A stretch of DNA of 27,643 nt from assembly GCA_002730475.1 (NCBI GenBank), contig PCAG01000028.1, positions 1 through 27,643 of the forward strand. The letters are read 5' to 3'. How positions within the stretch are numbered: the stretch's first letter is position 1; every line of letters starts with the position of its first letter. This DNA comes from Spirochaetales bacterium. Its GTDB lineage: Bacteria > Desulfobacterota_D > UBA1144. The notes under the pieces were generated by a model. It was not told the origin of the DNA. It saw nothing but the letters and a program-made list of their open reading frames with translations, and ran no database searches. Position numbers and translations under genes: made by a program. Below are positions 22,358 to 27,643 of the stretch, piece after piece.

Positions 22358-22722
22358 ACTTCGAAACCACACTCTTCTTGGCTTGCTCCAATACCTTTTT
22401 TCTAATTGTTTGGTTTGATACAAACGCATTTTATGATTATTTCAAAGTGCTTAGGCTCAACAAAGTTAAAACCTTAGACGATGTTTTTGGGATAAGCGAA
22501 TATGAAAAGTTTTTATCCGACAACAAAGTTGATATATTGTATTGGGAGTATACAGCTATCGTTAATCAAGAGTTTTCTGGGAAGCTAATTACTTGTCCTA
22601 TATGCATATCTTTTTGGTTTCACTTGGTCGTCTTTTTCATTTATCCCACTATCGCTCCCATTAGTCTTGTGTGGACACTATTTCTATATAACGCATACGC
22701 ATTTTTAAGAAAGCATGTATAA
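22354..22722 (+). CDS. Small membrane protein with CPIC motif (DUF1360-like)
   Basis: 122 residues. The start codon is GTG at 22354, overlapping the oxygenase stop (GTGA). One hydrophobic stretch spans residues 5-21 and a longer one about 86-113, so two or three membrane passes are likely. I-T-C-P-I-C-I-S-F-W-F (79-89) resembles the 'CpxCxxFW' motif of DUF1360 membrane proteins. A possible redox or metal role of the CxxC pair is speculation. The cytoplasmic part between the helices is charged. Confidence 0.62.
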   Translation: MNFETTLFLACSNTFFLIVWFDTNAFYDYFKVLRLNKVKTLDDVFGISEYEKFLSDNKVDILYWEYTAIVNQEFSGKLITCPICISFWFHLVVFFIYPTIAPISLVWTLFLYNAYAFLRKHV

Positions 22723-23044
22723 AGACGCTCTTTGTTTTAAATCTGCCGAGGATTTTGTTTCTTTTCTGTCGGATAATGACGATATCTACAAGCGCTTTCC
22801 TGAATACCAAGTACTAATAAAAGTATGGAACTCTGCTCAGAAGTCATGCGGCGGATGCGGAAACGCGAAAGAGAGAAGATTACAAGTCTTAGAAGAAATA
22901 TATTACAAATCTATCCCGCTCACCCCCGAGGAGACCATAGAGAACATGAAAAAACATATGCTTCCAATAACTAAGAGAAACATAATATTTAAATCCACTA
23001 AAGCACCAGAAAAGGAGCTTCTAAAAATTATCTATGAACAATAA
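22715..23044 (+). CDS. Small protein with CGGCG motif, unknown function
   Basis: 109 residues, not recognised. It contains S-C-G-G-C-G-N-A-K-E-R-R (44-55), a CxxC pair in a basic context that could bind a metal together with the single C7. The C-terminal half is predicted helical and charged. It overlaps both neighbours (8 bases upstream, 11 bases downstream), so it is translated with the membrane protein and glycosyltransferase. Confidence 0.6.
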   Translation: MYKDALCFKSAEDFVSFLSDNDDIYKRFPEYQVLIKVWNSAQKSCGGCGNAKERRLQVLEEIYYKSIPLTPEETIENMKKHMLPITKRNIIFKSTKAPEKELLKIIYEQ

Positions 23045-24350
23045 AGTATGCGTTATGATGATGGCCGCTAATGAAGAAGCGGTTATTGAAAAGTGTTTAG
23101 ATTCGATCAAACCCATAGCAGGTATGATTGTATTTCAAAACAACTCAAAAAACCCCGACAGAACCTGCAGTATAGTAAAGGAGTGGTGCGCAAAAAACAA
23201 AATCACCCTACATTTATACGACTTAATAAACCAAGGGGATTGGGACCCCGCCCTACACAGAAACGATGTTTTCAAAGTAGCCAATAAGATGTCCACTTTC
23301 GAGTGGCTATTTAGAATGGACTGTGATGAATGGTGTACCTTCGATGGAGAAATGGATTTGTCAGAATACAAAAAGTACCATGTCCTAAGTCCCTGCAACA
23401 GAGTGGGTTCAGGCACTGTTTTTCTCAGAGCAGCATTCTACAGAAAGGGGATAGAAGGCGGCTGGCCAGAAGGTCAAGCCGCACACGAAGAATTCCACTC
23501 AGAGCAGGACCTGAACTATGGATATATAAAAGGTATTTCGGTACACGCACTAACAAAAGCAACCGGCCTTCACGATGACAAAGGTATATTCCAAAAATAC
23601 TACAGAGAAGCTCTTGGCCTAGAAAGACAGGTGTTAGCTGAATTCGACGGTAAGAAGCTTGACACCTATCACCTCTGGTATGCGGCGAGAAGTTATGCAG
23701 ACATAATGGACGAAAGATACAGGAAGTATTTTCTTTCGGAAGATCACTTTAGGCACTGCATGCGAAGATCAATCTATCTTTTCGAAACCTTTCTTAAAGA
23801 AAACAAAATGGACGAAAAAGAAATATACTTCGAAAAATACCACTTTATAAACTCCGACAGAACATGGCTCGACTATGGGTATTTAGCCTATATAAACATA
23901 TATCACCTTAGTCGCTCCATTGGAAAAAGCTTCCTAGACTCAGTAGGCCACCTTCATTCAGCTTCCATATTAAACCCTTGGAGAGCGGAAGGTTTAAATA
24001 TAATGAGAGAGCACTATTACGATGTCGAAGATTGGTATTCTCTCTTTAGTGTAACATCTAAGATGAAGACTCTAAAAAATCCATTTCCACAAAATGGGCT
24101 TTTCGTAGACTCTATGTCTTACTATGACTACAACTCACAAATACTTGACAATAGAAGCCTATCAGCTTATTGGATAGCGCGAAAAACAGACGACAAACAA
24201 GAAAAAACCTATTACTATGGGGAATCCATAAAAGACATAGAGAATATTTTCAAATCAAAAAGACTCTCTAATGCCATTCCCACAGACACAAAGAAAAGAC
24301 TTGAAGAAAACTTAGCTATTAGCAAAGATCATCTCAAAAAACTTCTTTAA
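23034..24350 (+). CDS. GT2-like glycosyltransferase (large)
   Basis: 438 residues. The N-terminal 200 residues form a GT-A fold: V-M-M-M-A-A-N-E-E (7-15), F-Q-N-N-S-K-N-P-D-R-T (34-44), as in 'DNxSxDxT', and R-M-D96-C-D98-E-W (94-100), the DxD metal site, where the acidic residue pair is typical of 'glycosyltransferase family 2 / TPR' proteins. The remaining 230 residues are Tyr/Trp-rich and helical and resemble TPR-like acceptor-binding extensions. It is the only glycosyltransferase on the plus strand and is in one operon with the lysyl-hydroxylase-like oxygenase, so it may glycosylate a hydroxylated side chain; this is inference. Confidence 0.8.
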   Translation: MNNKVCVMMMAANEEAVIEKCLDSIKPIAGMIVFQNNSKNPDRTCSIVKEWCAKNKITLHLYDLINQGDWDPALHRNDVFKVANKMSTFEWLFRMDCDEWCTFDGEMDLSEYKKYHVLSPCNRVGSGTVFLRAAFYRKGIEGGWPEGQAAHEEFHSEQDLNYGYIKGISVHALTKATGLHDDKGIFQKYYREALGLERQVLAEFDGKKLDTYHLWYAARSYADIMDERYRKYFLSEDHFRHCMRRSIYLFETFLKENKMDEKEIYFEKYHFINSDRTWLDYGYLAYINIYHLSRSIGKSFLDSVGHLHSASILNPWRAEGLNIMREHYYDVEDWYSLFSVTSKMKTLKNPFPQNGLFVDSMSYYDYNSQILDNRSLSAYWIARKTDDKQEKTYYYGESIKDIENIFKSKRLSNAIPTDTKKRLEENLAISKDHLKKLL

Positions 24351-24659
24351 ATGGACGCCCCAAAATTAAAAAACATATCAATAGTAGACCAAATCAAAGA
24401 AAGAGTAGGGTCTACCAACTTCTTTAACGTGACAGAGCTCGCTGAAAAAAGCTCTGAATTGTCTCTAGAGGAAATGATCGCTTCCCAAGAAGCCTCTATT
24501 AAATCAAATCAAGACGCAGCAAAAGAGGCGGAGAGGCTACTTGGAAAAGAGACAAACGAAGAAAAAATAGAGTCTTTAATAAAAACAATAATTTTCCACA
24601 ATGAAATGGCAGAAAACGCACAAACTTATCTAAATAGCATTAAGCCTAAAAATGGATAA
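24351..24659 (+). CDS. Small coiled-coil protein, unknown
   Basis: 102 residues, not recognised. The segment from about residue 35 to 95 is rich in Glu, Ala, Lys and Leu with a heptad-like spacing (E-E-M-I-A-S-Q-E-A, then A-K-E-A-E-R-L-L), so a coiled coil is likely. The ATG directly follows the glycosyltransferase stop (TAA ATG). It belongs to a run of four very small genes. Confidence 0.65.
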   Translation: MDAPKLKNISIVDQIKERVGSTNFFNVTELAEKSSELSLEEMIASQEASIKSNQDAAKEAERLLGKETNEEKIESLIKTIIFHNEMAENAQTYLNSIKPKNG

Positions 24660-24834
24660 CGAAAACAAAATAGAAATAAACAAAAGAATGGTCGGAAAGA
24701 CAGTGTTAGTCTTAGATAACGATAGCGACTGGACAGGGGTTGTTAGCGGAGTTCTTGACGCATCGACTTTCCAAATACTAGACAATAAAGGAAACAATAA
24801 GCCAGTTGACATATTCGACGTGCGATCTCTATGA
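24652..24834 (+). CDS. 60-residue beta-rich protein, unknown
   Basis: Starts 8 bases before the stop of the previous gene and ends in an ATGA overlap with the next. V-G-K-T-V-L-V-L (14-21), D-W-T-G-V-V-S-G-V (27-35), F-Q-I-L-D (40-44) and V-D-I-F-D-V (52-57) suggest a five-stranded SH3/KOW-like barrel. The overlaps on both sides support that it is a real gene in spite of its length. Confidence 0.55.
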   Translation: MDNENKIEINKRMVGKTVLVLDNDSDWTGVVSGVLDASTFQILDNKGNNKPVDIFDVRSL

Positions 24835-25031
24835 CACTCGTAAAAAAAACTGATTGTTTTGAAGCTTTTGGGTGTAGGGTTTCCATTAAAGACCAAAAAA
24901 TACTAATTTTTTGCAAAGACTTTCACAACCCCGATCTAGTTAGTGTAAATATTGTCAAATATCTCACTTGGGAAGGATTCGTGTCTGGGGCCACCAGCTA
25001 TGAAATTGAGGTTATCAAAGAAAAAAATTAA
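24831..25031 (+). CDS. 66-residue protein, unknown
   Basis: Not recognised. Mixed small fold with hydrophobic beta strands (Q-K-I-L-I-F-C, 22-28; S-Y-E-I-E-V-I, 56-62) and three cysteines (C9, C15, C28). Coupled to the previous gene by ATGA. Confidence 0.55.
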   Translation: MTLVKKTDCFEAFGCRVSIKDQKILIFCKDFHNPDLVSVNIVKYLTWEGFVSGATSYEIEVIKEKN

Positions 25032-25033
25032 GC

Positions 25034-25336
25034 ATGGATCAGAATATTCATTACATCATAGAGGCATGTCTAGTCATAGGGGGCTTCCTGATCGGGCTTA
25101 TTGTTAAAAGAGCTTTTCAAAGCATTGACGACCTATGGAAGAAGCATGATGAAGTGACAAAAAGACTTACAGAATTAGCCATAGAGCTTCCAAAGGAGTA
25201 CGTCACGAAAAACGACCTAACCCACGCCGTAGACGTTATTCATGACAGATTCGACAAGCTAGAGCTTAAGCTTGAAAAAATCTACGCCTCTTCCGTCAAG
25301 CCAAACCCCAGACAGTACTCTGGGACAGAAAGTTAG
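25034..25336 (+). CDS. Membrane-anchored coiled-coil protein
   Basis: 100 residues. A hydrophobic segment at 7-24 (Y-I-I-E-A-C-L-V-I-G-G-F-L-I-G-L-I-V) is followed by a positive residue pair and a long charged helix (30-85) with L-P-K-E-Y-V-T-K-N-D-L (51-61). This layout, an N-terminal anchor followed by a coiled coil, is common in small phage proteins whose function is unknown; a lysis-accessory or spanin-like role is possible but unsupported by lysis genes nearby. It is the last gene before a 118-base gap. Confidence 0.6.
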   Translation: MDQNIHYIIEACLVIGGFLIGLIVKRAFQSIDDLWKKHDEVTKRLTELAIELPKEYVTKNDLTHAVDVIHDRFDKLELKLEKIYASSVKPNPRQYSGTES

Positions 25337-25454
25337 GATCAGTAGGAAAATTTTCACCTATTCTTCCTTTTTTTCTTTACTTTGTTGAAAGTGTATCATA
25401 TGGTTCACGACCACTTGGACGTGGGTAGCCGCTAAACGCGCAACTTAACAGAAA
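25337..25454. other. Intergenic leader before ribonucleotide reductase
   Basis: 118 bases. It holds TAGG/CCTA with an inner GAAAATTTTC palindrome (25343-25360) followed by a T-rich run (to 25378), which could be a weak terminator for the small-gene operon; then the promoter-like module (25376-25404); then a small CCAC/GTGG hairpin (25411-25424). It is too short for an adenosylcobalamin riboswitch, and no B12-box-like sequence is seen. Confidence 0.4.
25376..25404 (+). promoter_or_regulatory. Promoter-like module before ribonucleotide reductase
   Basis: TTTACT (25376-25381), six bases, AAAG (25388-25391), seven bases, TATGGT (25399-25404). One mismatch to TTGACT, AAAG in the common position. 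The overlapping TGTATCATATGGTT is partly repeated before the next gene (27479-27496). The leader to the ATG is about 45 bases. Confidence 0.45.
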
Positions 25455-27389
25455 ATGAAACAAGACCACAAAGTAATCGCAGAAGACTTTCTTAAAAAAT
25501 ACAAAAATAAACAACCTAAATGGGGCTTCAATGGGCTAGGATACATCGTATATAAACGAACCTATTCCAGAGCAAAAGAAGACGGCACCCTTGAAGAATG
25601 GCCGGAAACAATAGCTAGATGCATTAATGGAGCTCAAAAAATTGGAGCCGGATACACTAAAAAAGAAGCAGAGAGGCTTTTCGATTTAGTTTTTAACCTT
25701 AAATGCAACTTCGCAGGCCGCGGACTGTGGCAGCTAGGGACTTCTACGGTTGATAGATTTGGCGGAAATAGTCTCCTAAACTGTTGGTTTACAGCGATTA
25801 AGAAGCCAGATGATTTTTGTTTTATATTCGAGAACTTAATGCTTGGCGGGGGTGTTGGGTACTCAATTAGGAGAGAAGACATTCACGAGCTTCCCAGAAT
25901 TAAAAGAGGAGTCGATATTACCGTCAAGAATACCAACGACGCAGCCTTTATTGTTCCGGACAGTAGAGAGGGCTGGGTCAGGCTGCTTTCTAAAGTCCTA
26001 CACTCGTTTTTCGTGACAGGAGAGTCTTTCGACTACTCAACAGTTCTCGTAAGAAGCGCTGGTAAACCTATTAATGGATTTGGAGGTACGGCCAGCGGGC
26101 CTGAGATCCTAATAGCCGGAATAGAAAAGATTTCCGGAGTCATAAAAGACAGGGAAGGTAAAAAACTTCGAAGCATTGACGTGCTTGACATCGCAAATAT
26201 TATCGGCTCCGTAGTCGTCGCTGGAAACGTTAGACGCTCTGCTGAAATAGCACTAGGAGACCCTGACGATTACCTCTACATCAAAGCCAAAAGATGGGAC
26301 TTAGGCAACATTCCCAACTGGAGAGCAATGAGCAACAACACTATCTACTGCGATAGCTACGACCACATTGCAGAAGGGGTTTGGGACGGCTACGCTGGAA
26401 ACGGAGAGCCTTATGGCTTTTTCAACGTAATGCTCAGCTCTAAATTTGGAAGAACTGGAGAAAAAGCAAAAGAAAACTGCGAAGGCACCAATCCATGCGG
26501 GGAGATATCTCTCGCTAATAAAGAGTGCTGTAATTTAGCTGAACTTTATTTAAATAACATCACATCTAAAGAAGAGTTAATCGAGTGTTCGACCCTAATC
26601 TATAAAACTCAAAAAGCTATCTGTGCTCTTCCTTTCATACACGAAGACACGAATAAAATAGTACATAAGAACTTTAGGATAGGCCAAGGCATCACAGGGA
26701 TCTGCCAAGCCACCGAGAATGGCAAATTAGATTGGCTAGACGACTGCTACAAGGCTCTCAAAAAATACGACAAAGAATGGAGCAAAAAACAAGGTTTGCC
26801 GGAAAGCATTAAACTAACGACAGTAAAGCCAAGCGGAACATTGAGCCTTCTTGCTGGGGCGACCCCCGGAGTTCACCCAGCTTATTCTCAATATTATATT
26901 CGTCGCGTAAGAATGTCTAGCGAGGATGCTCTTGTACAAACCTGCAGGGAAATGAGCTATCATGTTGAATATGTTAAAAATTTCGATGGCTCCCTAAATC
27001 GAGACACTGTGATTGTTGAATTCCCATGTCAGGCTGGAAAAAGCGCTAAACTCGCGAAAGACATGAAGGCGGTTGACCAGTTAGATCTTGTAAAAAGGAT
27101 ACAAAAGGAATGGTCAGACAACGCGGTTTCATGCACTGTATATTATAGAAAAGAGGAGCTCTCGGAGATTAAAGAATGGCTAAGAAAAAACTACAAAAAC
27201 AACATTAAAAGTGTTTCTTTCCTTCTCCACCAAGATCATGGGTTTGATCAGGCTCCTTATGAAGAGATAGACGAAGAGACTTATAAGAAACTTTCTATGG
27301 CTGTCAAAAAAGTCTCTGCTACTAAAGTAGGTAACGGCCACGTTTTGCAAGACCTCGAATGCGAAGGAGGCGCTTGCCCGATAAGATAA
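25455..27389 (+). CDS. Adenosylcobalamin-dependent ribonucleoside-triphosphate reductase (class II)
   Basis: 644 residues, shorter than the Lactobacillus enzyme (739). It belongs to the monomeric RTPR branch. The first active-site cysteine is C110 (L-L-N-C-W-F); the thiyl-radical loop is N346-P-C348-G-E350 followed by C-C-N-L (358-361); V-K-P-S-G-T-L-S-L-L-A-G is the substrate phosphate site; and the end C636-E-G-G-A-C641-P-I-R carries the C-terminal cysteine pair that shuttles electrons from thioredoxin. It reduces NTPs to dNTPs using coenzyme B12 and needs no oxygen or second subunit. It stands in its own transcription unit with a promoter-like module before and a strong terminator after it. 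No thioredoxin or glutaredoxin gene is in the window, so the host must supply reductant and cobalamin. Confidence 0.95.
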   Translation: MKQDHKVIAEDFLKKYKNKQPKWGFNGLGYIVYKRTYSRAKEDGTLEEWPETIARCINGAQKIGAGYTKKEAERLFDLVFNLKCNFAGRGLWQLGTSTVDRFGGNSLLNCWFTAIKKPDDFCFIFENLMLGGGVGYSIRREDIHELPRIKRGVDITVKNTNDAAFIVPDSREGWVRLLSKVLHSFFVTGESFDYSTVLVRSAGKPINGFGGTASGPEILIAGIEKISGVIKDREGKKLRSIDVLDIANIIGSVVVAGNVRRSAEIALGDPDDYLYIKAKRWDLGNIPNWRAMSNNTIYCDSYDHIAEGVWDGYAGNGEPYGFFNVMLSSKFGRTGEKAKENCEGTNPCGEISLANKECCNLAELYLNNITSKEELIECSTLIYKTQKAICALPFIHEDTNKIVHKNFRIGQGITGICQATENGKLDWLDDCYKALKKYDKEWSKKQGLPESIKLTTVKPSGTLSLLAGATPGVHPAYSQYYIRRVRMSSEDALVQTCREMSYHVEYVKNFDGSLNRDTVIVEFPCQAGKSAKLAKDMKAVDQLDLVKRIQKEWSDNAVSCTVYYRKEELSEIKEWLRKNYKNNIKSVSFLLHQDHGFDQAPYEEIDEETYKKLSMAVKKVSATKVGNGHVLQDLECEGGACPIR

Positions 27390-27424
27390 TCCCCCATATG
27401 TAGTGTTGGATAGTAGATAGGTAT

Positions 27425-27457
27425 GGAAGCCCCCCGAAAGGGGGGTTTCCTTTTTTT
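27425..27457 (+). terminator. Strong intrinsic terminator after ribonucleotide reductase
   Basis: GGAAGCCCCCC (27425-27435), GAAA tetraloop (27436-27439), GGGGGGTTTCC (27440-27450), then seven T (27451-27457). An 11-base-pair stem with one G-U pair, the best terminator in the window. Confidence 0.92.
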
Positions 27458-27478
27458 ATTCTATCACTTAAATTTTAG

Positions 27479-27496
27479 TGTATGATTTATATGGTT
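27479..27496 (+). promoter_or_regulatory. Repeated TGTATxAT...ATATGGTT element before last gene
   Basis: TGTATGATTTATATGGTT lies immediately before the ATG at 27501 and resembles TGTATCATATGGTT before the reductase (25392-25405), with four extra bases inside. A degenerate ATCACT lies 10 bases upstream of it (27463-27468). Probably a promoter, but the -35 is poor. Confidence 0.35.
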
Positions 27497-27500
27497 GATT

Positions 27501-27643
27501 ATGAATGTAGAGGAGCTTATCTCCCTGTTAGAGAATGAGAACGGAAAATCGGAAGTTGTACTGGCTTACAGAGGCAAGCGAGACTACCACGACTTCTCTA
27601 TGGTGGAGGATGTTGGTATAGATTTAGAGTGTTCCGTACAAGA
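27501..27643 (+). CDS. Unknown protein (partial, cut by window edge)
   Basis: The frame is open from the ATG at 27501 to the window end (47 residues visible, starting M-N-V-E-E-L-I-S-L-L-E). The visible part is charged and helical, then carries Y-R-G-K-R-D-Y-H-D-F. Not recognised. It follows the strong terminator and a promoter-like element, so it begins a new transcription unit. Confidence 0.6.
   Translation, partial: MNVEELISLLENENGKSEVVLAYRGKRDYHDFSMVEDVGIDLECSVQ

Noticed and set aside
25337..25454. Adenosylcobalamin riboswitch before the B12-dependent reductase.
   Set aside because: The gap is too short for the about 200-base fold and no B12 box is visible.
1..27643. CRISPR arrays, tRNA genes, insertion sequences and attachment-site repeats.
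   Set aside because: None seen by eye on either strand; no regularly spaced repeats, no cloverleaf with a GTTCRA T-loop, no transposase or integrase motifs.

Overview
The window looks like part of the genome of a tailed double-stranded DNA phage (Caudoviricetes), A+T-rich by eye and probably from an aquatic habitat. It carries a compact set of replication and nucleotide genes: DnaB-type helicase, DnaG-type primase, RecA/UvsX recombinase, DnaQ-type exonuclease, PHP domain, dUTPase and class II ribonucleotide reductase. It also has its own sigma-like factor, a large sugar and glycosyltransferase block, and very tight packing with many 4-base ATGA stop/start overlaps. I see no ribosomal, tRNA, transposase or integrase genes and no virion structural genes. 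The host cannot be read from this sequence.

Layout. Positions 1-20360 are entirely on the minus strand and 20990-27643 entirely on the plus strand; they diverge from a 629-base noncoding region. Reading the minus strand in its own direction: sigma-like factor (20360-19740); a small DUF736-like protein; a nearly unbroken glycan cluster (19421-8950) of about eight glycosyltransferases, a methyltransferase, an alpha/alpha-toroid-like protein, an NAD-sugar epimerase and a GDP-mannose 4,6-dehydratase; then the replication block (8906-808) with a small unknown, recA, dut, a PD-(D/E)XK nuclease, an acidic protein, helicase, primase, a 2OG-Fe(II) oxygenase, a Cas4/RecB-like nuclease, a stand-alone PHP domain and a DEDDh exonuclease; then a sulfotransferase-like protein and the start of a small membrane protein cut by the window edge.

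The plus strand starts with a double 2OG-Fe(II) oxygenase whose C-terminal half resembles collagen lysyl hydroxylases (PLOD). It continues with a membrane protein, a CGGCG-motif protein, a glycosyltransferase, four very small genes, the adenosylcobalamin-dependent ribonucleotide reductase, a textbook intrinsic terminator and the beginning of one more gene.

How it may work together. The replication genes can be read as a self-supplied replisome with nucleotide supply (ribonucleotide reductase, dUTPase) and recombination. The glycan genes plus two oxygenases and a sulfotransferase-like protein suggest that the phage hydroxylates and glycosylates something, most likely a virion or cell-surface component; this is inference. 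The real gaps before transcription units share a promoter-like module (TTGACT, six bases, AAAG, seven bases, a TA-rich hexamer), which may be the phage's regulon signal. The 629-base divergent region is unusually rich in hairpins and could encode a structured noncoding RNA.
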